Positions 15,015-23,400 of a stretch of DNA of 56,076 bases are shown in pieces. The position numbers were made by a program, and so were the translations under genes. The notes beneath the pieces were generated by a model, which was given only the letters and a program-made list of their open reading frames with translations, was not told where the DNA came from and did no database searches. Position 1 is the stretch's first letter, and each line of letters opens with the position of its first letter. Origin of the DNA: a virus; the IMG/VR virus record IMGVR_UViG_3300024240_000004, positions 1 to 56,076 of that record; one strand, 5' to 3'.

Positions 15015-15022
15015 TAAATTTG
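15015..15022 (+). promoter_or_regulatory. Candidate -7 box TAAATTTG for the lipoprotein gene
   Basis: TAAATTTG fits TAnnTTTG and lies 27 bases before the start at 15049. No TTTG is present 20 bases upstream, so the promoter is weaker or regulated. Confidence 0.4.
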
Positions 15023-15048
15023 AATAAAAATTTAAAAAGAGGTCTTAA

Positions 15049-15444
15049 ATGAAATGGTTAATTATTGTTATTGCCTTGCTATTCACGGCTTGCCAAACTC
15101 CTAAATATCAATTAACGTCTAATTGCGAAATTCCAAAAGAGACATTTTTTGAGAAAATATCCGGCGTACTAACCGAACGAAATTTTAACGTTGTTAGCGA
15201 TATTTCTATCGGTCAGATTAAAGCTATTAAATTTGATGGATTCTATACTTATATTTGGAAAGTCCAATTTGTCGATAAAAAAATAATATGCTATTGCATC
15301 CAAAATAGCTCGATGGATTTTAGCAATAATTATATTAACGACAATAGTATTTCAAAAGAATATATAAATGTAAAAGAGTCATTAGAAAGTATTTGTAAAG
15401 ATAAGATAATTATTAATGAGCTTAAAAGAGAATATAACGACTAA
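15049..15444 (+). CDS. Small lipoprotein, possible superinfection-exclusion moron
   Basis: MKWLIIVIALLFTACQ is a lipoprotein signal peptide with lipobox FTAC (lipidated Cys15). The mature part of about 117 residues is soluble and contains several Cys. It is the only rightward gene in the left 42 kb, with its own AAGAGG site and terminator. Phage lipoproteins in this setting often block superinfecting phage at the cell surface; here that is inference. Confidence 0.75.
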   Translation: MKWLIIVIALLFTACQTPKYQLTSNCEIPKETFFEKISGVLTERNFNVVSDISIGQIKAIKFDGFYTYIWKVQFVDKKIICYCIQNSSMDFSNNYINDNSISKEYINVKESLESICKDKIIINELKREYND

Positions 15445-15445
15445 T

Positions 15446-15479
15446 AAAAAAGCCCCTAATTTTGGGGCTTTTCTTTTTT
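15446..15479. terminator. Bidirectional terminator between convergent genes
   Basis: Perfect stem AAGCCCC/GGGGCTT (15450-15456 with 15464-15470), with T-rich DNA on the right and A-run on the left, so it can stop both the lipoprotein transcript and the leftward transcript. Confidence 0.8.
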
Positions 15480-15620
15480 AGATTTTAGAATATAAAATTC
15501 TATAATTTCGTAGGCATTTAAACCTTTTTCTCTTAATTCTTGATATTCTTGTTTAGGAATTTTTATATTATTCAAAATTATATGCGTAGGCGTTTCGCTT
15601 ATTTCCAAAAGTTCTTTCAT
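15456..15620 (-). CDS. Hypothetical protein, 54 aa
   Basis: The frame MKELLEISETPTHIILNNIK... is open from an ATG 8 bases after the stop of 15629-15955. Its C-terminal codons lie in the terminator stem. An AGGAGTTAAA precedes the start. No family recognised. Confidence 0.5.
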   Translation of the reverse strand: MKELLEISETPTHIILNNIKIPKQEYQELREKGLNAYEIIEFYILKSKKEKPQN

Positions 15621-15628
15621 TTTAACTC

Positions 15629-15955
15629 CTAAGATTTTAAAATCTTATTAAATATATCAATAATTGCTTGTTTTTCTTTTTTCGTTTGTTCTATCTTTTT
15701 ATCTATTTTTTCTAATTCTATTTTTAATAGATAATTTGCGACGTCTTTTAAGTCAGAATCTTTTACAATAAATACAAAATATGGAACGAAATGTTTATTG
15801 TTTATAACCTCATAACCAATTTTTGAAAAAAAATTGTCCGATTTAATATTCCAATCTATAATTAATTTGATAGATTGTTTTTTATTTTTAGAAAAAAAAG
15901 AAAAAGATTCAAGCATTTCTTTATTTTCTTTTAAAAACTCTACTAATTTGTTCAT
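15629..15955 (-). CDS. Hypothetical protein, 108 aa
   Basis: The ATG at 15955 has AAGGAACCAAAATA and overlaps the upstream stop by one base; this beats an upstream start inside the previous gene. The C-terminal half is a Lys/Glu coiled coil (IELEKIDKKIEQTKKEKQAII). Function unknown. Confidence 0.6.
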   Translation of the reverse strand: MNKLVEFLKENKEMLESFSFFSKNKKQSIKLIIDWNIKSDNFFSKIGYEVINNKHFVPYFVFIVKDSDLKDVANYLLKIELEKIDKKIEQTKKEKQAIIDIFNKILKS

Positions 15956-16176
15956 TATTTTGGTTCCTTTATTTTTTTTACTTTTAAACAATCGATACAA
16001 CGGATAAATTCTATCCGACTATTTTCGGTAATCCATTTTAATTCTTTGTCAAATAAGAGGCATTTGTCTTTTATTGTACTACAAAAATAACAATTTTCAA
16101 ATTCGTCTCCACAACGCTTTCTATTATAAGTTATTTCTCCCGTTTGTTTTAAATAAAATTCTATTTTTCGTTTCAT
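15955..16176 (-). CDS. Cys-rich zinc-binding protein, 73 aa
   Basis: Pairs CYFCSTIKDKC and CIDC suggest zinc binding. Basic N-terminus (MKRKIEFYLKQ). Start after AAGGAAAAAGTA; it overlaps both neighbours by one base. Family not recognised. Confidence 0.6.
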   Translation of the reverse strand: MKRKIEFYLKQTGEITYNRKRCGDEFENCYFCSTIKDKCLLFDKELKWITENSRIEFIRCIDCLKVKKIKEPK

Positions 16177-16409
16177 TACTTTTTCCTTTTTTTAGTCAAT
16201 AATTTAGTAACTGCCGATTCGTAATAAATAATATTACTTTTAATCCAAATATAATCAATGCCTTCAATTAATAAAGGTGGATAAGTGTAAACGACGTAAT
16301 AGTCGTTTTTTAAAACTTTTTTCTGTGACCAAACTTTACCATAATTCGCTATCGACTGTCGGCTGAGCCCTACTTTTTTTGATAGTTCTTTTTGTGTGTA
16401 TGTTGACAT
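16176..16409 (-). CDS. MerR-like helix-turn-helix protein, 77 aa
   Basis: MSTYTQKELSKKVGLSRQSIANYGKVW is a clear HTH (YTQKELSKKVGLSRQSIANY), with a basic beta-wing/tail ending TKKRKK. A small excisionase- or MerR-type DNA-binding protein is likely. It is in the second leftward early operon (promoter 17151-17182) and may regulate it. Confidence 0.65.
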   Translation of the reverse strand: MSTYTQKELSKKVGLSRQSIANYGKVWSQKKVLKNDYYVVYTYPPLLIEGIDYIWIKSNIIYYESAVTKLLTKKRKK

Positions 16410-16412
16410 TTA

Positions 16413-16871
16413 TTATTTTTGTAAATAGTTAATAACGTAATTTACGAATCCATTTCCAAATAGATAAGGGCGTCTAAAAAATAAGAAAAATAACTTAGTC
16501 ATTGAGGCATTATTTAAAAGATTTATAGCAGTTTCAGCTTTTGTATCGAAATGTTCTAATCTTTCTAATTTTTCTTTTAAATTTGTTATTTGTTTTTCAT
16601 AATCGTCTATTACTTTTGAAGTTGAATTTTTCATTACTTCGATTTTTGCAATATAATAATAAGCGGTTGCTTCTCTGATATTAGAAAATTCTGATGATTT
16701 TCTTTCTAAATATTCAATGCTATTTTTTAGTTCGTTTCTTTCTTTGATAATATTATCTATATTTTCAATATCATCGGCTGATAAAAGTTTCGTAGCTCTT
16801 GAATCTTTTTCTATCTTAATTAATTCGTGGTATCTATCTAAAGATAGTTGGACGTGTTCTGATGTTTCCAT
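16413..16871 (-). CDS. Coiled-coil protein with hydrophobic tail, paralogue of 2142-2564
   Basis: The N-terminus (HVQLSLDRYHELIKIEKD... DDIENIDNIIKERNEL) parallels the product of 2142-2564. The middle is a coiled coil; the C-terminus (TKLFFLFFRRPYLFGNGFVNYVINY) is hydrophobic and may touch the membrane. Start after GAGGAATCAAAATA. Confidence 0.65.
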   Translation of the reverse strand: METSEHVQLSLDRYHELIKIEKDSRATKLLSADDIENIDNIIKERNELKNSIEYLERKSSEFSNIREATAYYYIAKIEVMKNSTSKVIDDYEKQITNLKEKLERLEHFDTKAETAINLLNNASMTKLFFLFFRRPYLFGNGFVNYVINYLQK

Positions 16872-17116
16872 TATTTTGATTCCTCTATTAATTTAACAAA
16901 TTCGTCACGGTATGCTAAGGCTTCTTCTTTGGTATCAAAAGATTCCGACATATAAAAGTCATCAATTGTACTGACCTTGACGTCAAAATGATAATATACT
17001 TCACTATCCAAATTATAAGCTTCAGCATGTCTCGCATAAACATCTGAAATCAATATTATAAAATTAGGATTTATAAAAATAAAATTATCCCGACCTATGA
17101 TTTTAAACTTAACCAT
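16871..17116 (-). CDS. Hypothetical protein, 81 aa
   Basis: First gene after the promoter at 17151-17182, with AGGAGTTTAGTA before the start. An alpha/beta small protein (MVKFKIIGRDNFIFINPNFIILI... EEALAYRDEFVKLIEE). It overlaps the next gene by one base. Function unknown. Confidence 0.65.
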   Translation of the reverse strand: MVKFKIIGRDNFIFINPNFIILISDVYARHAEAYNLDSEVYYHFDVKVSTIDDFYMSESFDTKEEALAYRDEFVKLIEESK

Positions 17117-17150
17117 TACTAAACTCCTAAAATGTTGTAATTAATAATTA

Positions 17151-17182
17151 CAAATATAAGTAAAAATTTAATACAATGCAAA
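17151..17182 (-). promoter_or_regulatory. Promoter TTTG-N20-TATATTTG
   Basis: Exact boxes at 20-base spacing on the minus strand. It shares the first 17 bases with the promoter at 14909-14940, which suggests co-regulation or duplication. It drives 16871-17116 and the genes after it. Confidence 0.8.
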
Positions 17183-17230
17183 TAAATAATTAAAATAATT
17201 GATATTTTTTTCAATTATTTTTAAATTTTA

Positions 17231-17262
17231 TTTGCTATTTAATATTTTATTGATTATTTTTG
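17231..17262 (+). promoter_or_regulatory. Promoter TTTG-N20-TATTTTTG for a small RNA
   Basis: Both boxes and the 20-base spacing match the other promoters, but it points rightward into a short gene-free stretch. The predicted start is near 17269. Confidence 0.7.
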
Positions 17263-17268
17263 TGGCGC

Positions 17269-17327
17269 GTGTAAATATAAGAGCAGTTATATGCCGTAGA
17301 GAATGGGCTTTTCTATGGCATTTTTTA
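17269..17327 (+). ncRNA. Small RNA of about 58 nt
   Basis: It follows the promoter at 17231-17262 and ends in an intrinsic terminator: ATGCCGTAGA (17291-17300) pairs with TCTATGGCAT (17312-17321) with one mismatch, then six T. There is no reading frame. It lies rightward between two leftward genes, so it is not a leader of either. Role unknown. Confidence 0.6.
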
Positions 17328-17351
17328 TCTAAGCGTGTTAATTAGATATGT

Positions 17352-17636
17352 TTATTCATCATAATTTACCAATTCTTTTCTTATAACTTCCTTATTCTTT
17401 TCTATTATATTCTTACATTGCTTATAAAAAGCATAATTACCATAATTACTTTCAATCGTTTTCAATGCGTGAGAAACGTTTTGACGTTTCATTTGAAAAC
17501 AGTTGCAAATTTCGTCTGTAAGAAATTTCGTATCAGTGTCATAAGTTAAGAATTGCATTAGCGTTCCACGTGCTATAACGTTTTCGGGCTTTTGTTTTTT
17601 TTCGCGTGCTATTTCTAACAACCGCTTTACGTCCAT
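17352..17636 (-). CDS. DnaA domain IV-like HTH protein, 94 aa
   Basis: The start at 17636 (MDVKRLLEIAREKK) follows AAAGGTTCAAAT. The central part (ARGTLMQFLTYDTDTKFLTDEICNCFQMKRQNVSHALKTIESNY) follows DnaA domain IV: (A)R-x-(I/V)-x-YL... LxxIGxxF...R(D/Q)xxxVxHAxxxIE. It could be a transcription regulator or an origin-binding factor. Less sure than 2557-3135, as the DHTT signature is RQNVSH. Confidence 0.55.
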   Translation of the reverse strand: MDVKRLLEIAREKKQKPENVIARGTLMQFLTYDTDTKFLTDEICNCFQMKRQNVSHALKTIESNYGNYAFYKQCKNIIEKNKEVIRKELVNYDE

Positions 17637-17665
17637 ATTTGAACCTTTATAATAATTACATAAAC

Positions 17666-17751
17666 AACACAGCACAAAACTACAAAATTAAATTGAATAA
17701 AAAAAACTTTTTATATCTTTTTTATTAAAATAAATAAAAAAGTGCTGTGTT
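17666..17751. repeat. Inverted repeat flanking an AT-rich control region
   Basis: AACACAGCAC (17666-17675) and its exact complement GTGCTGTGTT (17742-17751) flank about 66 bases of very AT-rich DNA. A TAATTTTG box lies at 17690-17683 on the minus strand. It may be an operator pair for 17352-17636. Confidence 0.45.
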
Positions 17752-17752
17752 T

Positions 17753-17935
17753 TTAATTAGTTTCTTTTAATTCAGAAACTGTAATATATTTACTTTCTAA
17801 ATAGATAGATAAATTTTTAATTAATTCGCAAAAATCGTTACAAAATATATCTACAGAATTGGTAGATTCATTTGGCGAAGTATCTATAATTCGAGTTAAT
17901 AAATATCCGGCTTCTTTTTTTTCAATTGTTATCAT
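17753..17935 (-). CDS. Hypothetical protein, 60 aa
   Basis: It starts at 17935 after TAAGGATATTT, right behind the terminator of the late operon. A small acidic protein (MITIEKKEAGYLLTRIIDTS). No family recognised. Confidence 0.55.
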   Translation of the reverse strand: MITIEKKEAGYLLTRIIDTSPNESTNSVDIFCNDFCELIKNLSIYLESKYITVSELKETN

Positions 17936-17944
17936 AAATATCCT

Positions 17945-17982
17945 TAAAAAGAAAGCCCTTTAATCGTTAAATTAAAGGGCTT
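17945..17982 (-). terminator. Terminator of the late tail operon
   Basis: Perfect 12-bp stem AAGCCCTTTAAT/ATTAAAGGGCTT (17982-17971 with 17964-17953) followed by a U-rich run, directly after the last late gene. Confidence 0.85.
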
Positions 17983-17989
17983 ATTAAAG

Positions 17990-18298
17990 TTAAATAGAAC
18001 TTGCTAACGCCGTTTCCATAACAGCTATCGAACTTGTTCCGCCAACGGCGACGCCTATAAACGCCGCTATTGTATCCACTTTCAAAACTCCACCCTTACC
18101 GTCGTTTGCCGCAGTTCCTGCCGCTAATGCAAAATCATAATTTGTTATTGACGGCGCCGCTATTGTGCTTGTTCCCGGCGTTCCCTTTTTTAGGTAAATT
18201 GGGAATGTCCCCACATTCTGCAAGTATAGCGATTGTCTCGCGTTGTTCGATGATATTATCATCGTCGGAGTGATCGCGATTGATATAGGAGTAATCAT
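17990..18298 (-). CDS. Virion-associated beta-sandwich protein, 102 aa
   Basis: The ATG at 18298 has a perfect AGGAGG. The pattern MITPISIAITPTMIISSNNARQSLYLQNVGTFPIYLKKG... NYDFALAAGTAANDGKGG recurs in many phage structural modules as a small beta-sandwich, probably a decoration or tail-associated protein. It closes the late leftward operon. Confidence 0.65.
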   Translation of the reverse strand: MITPISIAITPTMIISSNNARQSLYLQNVGTFPIYLKKGTPGTSTIAAPSITNYDFALAAGTAANDGKGGVLKVDTIAAFIGVAVGGTSSIAVMETALASSI

Positions 18299-18307
18299 AA
18301 GCACCTC

Positions 18308-19144
18308 CTATACTACTGCTGATGTGGACGTTGTAAAAAGGGGGCGTAAATGTTGCAAAATAGTACTTGTTTGTAAAGCATTATTAGCAATTAATTGATT
18401 CGTTTGATTCAAATCGCTAATAGAGTTTTTAGCGTCGTTCAATTGAGCTGTCAAATCGGCAATACGATTAGAAGTAATCAAATCTGTAATTGACTGTGTA
18501 GACGCATTAATTGCTTGTTTGATTTCGCAACAACAATTTGCTTGCTGAGCATTTTGAGCTTGCAAAGTCGCCTGAATAGCATTAAACGAATTTGCATTAT
18601 CGCGTGAATTTTCGTTAAATGATTGTAAAGTCGTTGTATTCAATTGGTTAAACGAGTTCAATTGCTGTAAAGCGGCGTTGTAATTTTGAGCTGTAATAGT
18701 GCTTACGGCTCCATTTAAAGAACTCAAAGTTTGGAAATTATTTGACGCTTGACCTTGTAAAAGCTGACCTGTGCCCGTTAAATAAAGATTAGCATTATCT
18801 TTAATACCACCAAGAATACTAAGCAAACCACCATTCATAGTAGTTTCAATGCTTTCTAATTCATTTGAAAGACCTTGAGTAGTAATTTGTGAACTAAGAC
18901 CGGTCACTTGATTTTGAATTGCCGTCAATGCTGGGCTCAAAGTAATATCAGTTGCAACGGCTGAACGCGCCGCGCCACCGTCCATACCATAACCACCACG
19001 TCCACCTATACCGCCGAAGAGACCTCCGCCAAGTAAAGCCCCGATTAATATTCCGCCAATTCCTGAACCACCTAAAAAACCATCGCTATTATTACTGCCG
19101 CCAGTTATAAGCGTTGGTACTGCCGATGTTGCCATACCGCTATA
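18308..19144 (-). CDS. Gly-rich / coiled-coil virion protein with CCC motif, 278 aa
   Basis: I use the ATG at 19144, preceded by GAGGCTTTT. Order: a Gly-rich hydrophobic stretch (about 20-55, GSGIGGILIGALLGGGLFGGIGG), then a long Gln/Asn/Ser helix with repeating L and the motif NCCCEIKQAI, then a helical tail. Similar proteins with a Gly-rich, possibly membrane-inserting N-terminus and a CCC helix occur in other phages. A role in the virion, perhaps genome entry, is inferred. Confidence 0.6.
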   Translation of the reverse strand, partial: YSGMATSAVPTLITGGSNNSDGFLGGSGIGGILIGALLGGGLFGGIGGRGGYGMDGGAARSAVATDITLSPALTAIQNQVTGLSSQITTQGLSNELESIETTMNGGLLSILGGIKDNANLYLTGTGQLLQGQASNNFQTLSSLNGAVSTITAQNYNAALQQLNSFNQLNTTTLQSFNENSRDNANSFNAIQATLQAQNAQQANCCCEIKQAINASTQSITDLITSNRIADLTAQLNDAKNSISDLNQTNQLIANNALQTSTILQHLRPLFTTSTSAVV

Positions 19145-19250
19145 CATAAAAGCCTCAATTATTTTTTCATTTTGCAAAATTGCAAATGCAAATTAAGGGT
19201 ATTATTAAGGCTTTTATTTGTAAGATATTTACAACAAATTTGACAATCTT

Positions 19251-19712
19251 TTAAGAATTATTGGATAATAATTCTATAGCCATTTGCAGAGAAGCCATAT
19301 TATTTTTTATATTTTCAAATTCTTTTGATTTTAAACGATATTCATTTGTCAAGTCAATTTGATTTAAAGGACGTCCAATACTTCTTTGCCAATTCATAAG
19401 ATTACTTTCTCGCAAAGTTATATCCTCAACCGATAAATCAGAGGCATTAGGTACGCCAATTTTTTTACCTAAAAAATGTAAATCATATAACAATGACTTT
19501 TGGATATTAGGCATTTGCTCAATGGCTCCGTTCAAAACTTGCAAAGGAAAAGTAAAAGTATCATTTTTGGCTTTTTTTATTTCCGGAATATCTGGAATTG
19601 TAATTAAAGATTCGTCAATTGCCGGTGGCGTATTTGCACTGCTCATAGCGTTCACGCCTAAACTACTCGTTACCGGTTGTGCCGGTTGCATTACATTTAT
19701 TCCTGTGTTCAT
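19251..19712 (-). CDS. Hypothetical virion-region protein, 153 aa
   Basis: The ATG at 19712 (MNTGINVMQPAQPVTSSLG) is preferred to a TTG 15 bases upstream. A disordered Pro/Ser N-terminus is followed by a helical domain. It sits among tail-associated late genes. Function unknown. Confidence 0.55.
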   Translation of the reverse strand: MNTGINVMQPAQPVTSSLGVNAMSSANTPPAIDESLITIPDIPEIKKAKNDTFTFPLQVLNGAIEQMPNIQKSLLYDLHFLGKKIGVPNASDLSVEDITLRESNLMNWQRSIGRPLNQIDLTNEYRLKSKEFENIKNNMASLQMAIELLSNNS

Positions 19713-19752
19713 TCGTATTTTATACAAATTAATGAATAATCTTTAAAACTTA

Positions 19753-20259
19753 TTAAACCATTACTTCGGGCGTTTTCATTAAAAAATCGTGTTCGCTTTG
19801 GAGTTCGGCAATTTTTAAAGCCGACTTAGCTTTTTCGTCATCTATTAATTTAAGAATACCATCGGGAGTTTTTCTTAAAGCGACTTTCTTTTTACGCGCT
19901 AAATGTTTTGCCAACTGTCTCTCTTTTTTAGTTTTAATAAATTTCATAAGCTCTGTAAAAATCAAAGGAGCTACGTCCCACCCGCCAATTTCGCAACGAT
20001 CAGGATTACAAATTGCGTCCGTAAAGTTTTCTTTACTTAGCCACATTTTTACGCCGGCGGCTTCTAAATACATAAAATCGTCATGGTCAATCTGACCGGC
20101 TATTTGTTGAAATTCCATATCTGAAAGTGCATAGACTTGACAATCCTTATCGTACATTTCGTAAGTATGTTCTTCATCTGATGCGCTTTTAATAGCTACG
20201 ATATGGTCTTCGTCAATAATGCCTTGTTCCGTGTCTGATTCCCAAATTACTTTGCTCAT
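19753..20259 (-). CDS. Hypothetical virion-region protein, 168 aa
   Basis: Start at 20259 (MSKVIWESDTEQGIIDEDH) after AAAGGAAATTTTAAA. An acidic N-terminal part, then a basic helix (KTKKERQLAKHLARKKKVALRK). It is the first gene after the tape-measure terminator. Function unknown. Confidence 0.6.
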   Translation of the reverse strand: MSKVIWESDTEQGIIDEDHIVAIKSASDEEHTYEMYDKDCQVYALSDMEFQQIAGQIDHDDFMYLEAAGVKMWLSKENFTDAICNPDRCEIGGWDVAPLIFTELMKFIKTKKERQLAKHLARKKKVALRKTPDGILKLIDDEKAKSALKIAELQSEHDFLMKTPEVMV

Positions 20260-20366
20260 TTTAAAATTTCCTTTTATAAAAAAAATCGAATGCAATTTAT
20301 TCAATTTTTAATTATAGTTTTTTGAAAGAAATTTTCAATTTATTTTCAAATTATTGGAAAATTAAT

Positions 20367-20400
20367 ATAAAAAAAGGATACTCTAAAATAGAATATCCTT
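20367..20400 (-). terminator. Terminator after the tape-measure gene
   Basis: Stem AAGGATA/TATCCTT (20400-20394 with 20380-20374) followed by seven U on the minus strand. Confidence 0.8.
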
Positions 20401-20420
20401 AAAATAGTTCGAACTATTTT

Positions 20421-23400
20421 TTATCGCGCTCTTAAATTTGTCTCATATTGATTCGCTTGTATTCCATATCTAAATTTTCCCATTGAAACATCGGCATAGG
20501 AATTTATAGAACGTACGGCATTTTCAACATTTTGAAGTTGTGTGAGCATTGCCGCATTAGCTCCGCCGGCTCCCATAGCTACTATTGTTTTTAATTGGGC
20601 GTCATCAAAAATCCATTCAGTTTTAGAACCGCCTGTGCCGTTGTCGCCAACTAATGCGAGTTGCGCCTCCGTGACTTTACCGCCTGTATTGAAAGCTAAT
20701 AAATTAGAAAGTAAAGGATCGACAATAGCTTTAACTCCACCGTCAATAATTCCATAAATTAAAGGCATTGCTAAAAATCCAATAGGCGACGCCGTAATCG
20801 CGGCAATACTTTTTTCAGATAAAAATAATTGTAAAATAAAACCATCTAAATATTTTTCTAAAATTCCAACTAAGGCGCTTAAATAAGTACGCGCGCCGTC
20901 TTTCATTTCTTTTGTGTCACCAGTAAACATACCTGCAAAAATATCCGTTGCGGCTCCTTCAAACTTTGCTTTCATTGCTTGTATTTCGATGCCGTGCGTA
21001 TCGATTGTTTTTTGCGCTGTCGTAAAAGTTGCGGCTGTAGTTTCTAATGCTTTTTTATCATCTGGCGAAAAATTATAAGGTCTTTCTGCGGCGTCCAATG
21101 CGGCGCGTGCGGCTGTAGCGGCGTCTATGCTTGCTTGCGAACCGTCAATTATTACTTGAGCGTTCGCGTCTTGATAAGATTTTTCAAGTGCTAAAAGTTG
21201 ATCCATACTCGCTTTTGGAACTGTACTATCATATTTTTTAGCCAATAAATCTAATTCTAATTTTGCACTTGTTTCTTGAATAGTGGCTAATGATAAAGCC
21301 TTTTCTCTTTCAACTTCAATAGCATTTCCGGCGGCAATTTCGTCTAATGCTTTAATACGATTTGCTGATCGTTCGGCTTCGTCTTCTCTTTTTTTATCGT
21401 AATCTTGCTGAATTTTTAATTTTTGCGCCTGATAATCCGCCTCCTCTGGCGTTAATTCAGTATATTTACCAAATTGTTTATCTAATGAATCAATTGCCGC
21501 TTGTTCTTGTGCGTCATAACTCGCGGTGACTGCTTTTGTAGTGGCGTCTAATCTATCTTTTAATCCCTCTAAAAAAGCGGTATTAAAATCAGCAGAAAGT
21601 TGCGTTTCTAATTCATATCTTTGTGTCGTAATATCGATTTCTTTTTGAGAATCGGCTTGTAAAACTGTTAATTGCGCTTTATATTGTTTGTCTTTGGCGT
21701 CAATTATTGTTTTTAAACTATTAAAACTTTCTGTTTGCAACTCTTCATTATTCTTTTTTTCTGCGCTATTTATTATTGTATATTTTTGCGTAATTAAATT
21801 GGCGTCGATATTATTTAAAATACTTTCGCCAACAATATCATAAGTTTTTAAAGAATTATTCGCCGTATCTAATTGTGCTTGTAATTGTAATCTTTGTTGG
21901 TCGGTTAAAGATTTAATGGTTAGTTGTTCTTCAATTGCAATTTTATTTTGTTTCAATGCTAAAAGTTTGTCCCAACTTTGCTCCGTTGCATTCGCTTGTT
22001 CTAAATAAGCGTTCTTAATATCATTAATTGGTTGTACGGCTCCAACTACTCCTAATGCTGATATTTCTGCATTAGCTTTTTCTTGACTTGCTTTCAATTT
22101 TGCATTAGACGCGTCAAGTTTCTTTTGAATTTCGTCGCCAAGTCCTTGATAATAATCGACAATTTTAGAATAATCATCGTTCGGACGTATGCCTACGGAA
22201 ATTTCCCATTCTATTTTAGTCTTTTCAAGTTCTTGTAATTTCTTTTCAGTTTCTTTATCGTCTATTCCAACTTTAATCATCATTTCCGCTAATTTACTTT
22301 TAGCGTCCATCTCTTTTGTCATTAATTCATTTAAAGTTTTTTCAGAATCGGCTTTTTCTTTTGCCGCTGTATCTGACCTTTCTTTTGCAGTCAATTTTTG
22401 ACTTAATGCCGCGCCCGCTTTTACCGCGACATCTTCTTTAAATGCTTTATATTCTTTTTGAGCAACGTCATTTTTTTCTAATTCTATCAAATATTCATCA
22501 TAAGCAGAAAGGGCGCGTCCCTCTTCTAATGCTTTTGATTTTAAAGCGAGTTCCGTTTGAGAAATTTGTAATTCGTATTTAGATTTATCGACTTCAAAAG
22601 CTTTTTTAGCTAATTCATAAGCGTCATCGCCAGCTTTTTTATTTTCTTTTTCATATCCAATTTTATCTTTTGCTATTTTTACAGCCTTATCATCTAATTT
22701 ACTTTGAGCTACAGATTCTTTTCCAAGAGCTATTGTATTATTTAAAGTTTTTTGCTCTTCTGGAGATAATTGCTGATGTTTTAAAAGTTTCAATTCTAAA
22801 CTGGCAATTACGTCTAATTCGGCTTTTAATTCTTCGTCTATCTTTTTTTTATGGTCTTCAAATTCTTTACCCTGTAATTGTAAGGTTTTAAGTTTAGTAT
22901 CTTCAGATGCTAATGATTTTTTTTCTTCAGCTATCATAGCCTGAATTTCTGGCACGGTTTTATGATAGCGCAAAGCTAAGTCAGCGACTAATGTGGCTTC
23001 GTCTGCACTATCTTTTAATCCCGTCGTAATTTCATTTGCAAGTGCATTTTGTGCGTCTGCATTCGCTTTCTTTTTTGCGTCCGCCGTAGCTTTTGCTTGA
23101 TTAATAATATTTTGTTTATCTTTTGCTGACAGAGTGCCGTCGCCATTAATTTTAGCGGCAAAAGCATAGTAAGCCTTATCTATTTCTTGACTATTTGTAG
23201 CGGCATTCAAAGCGCTTGAATAATTATTTACTAAGTCATCAGTAATACCAGATATTTTTTTGCCTAATGATACGCCAAAAACTTCAAAATAACCGCCAAT
23301 GTTTTTCCAGAAACCGCCTAATCCATCGTAAATATCTTTTGACATTTGCTCAGCGGATGCTTCGACTGCTAATTTATCAATTTGTAAACCTATTTCAACT

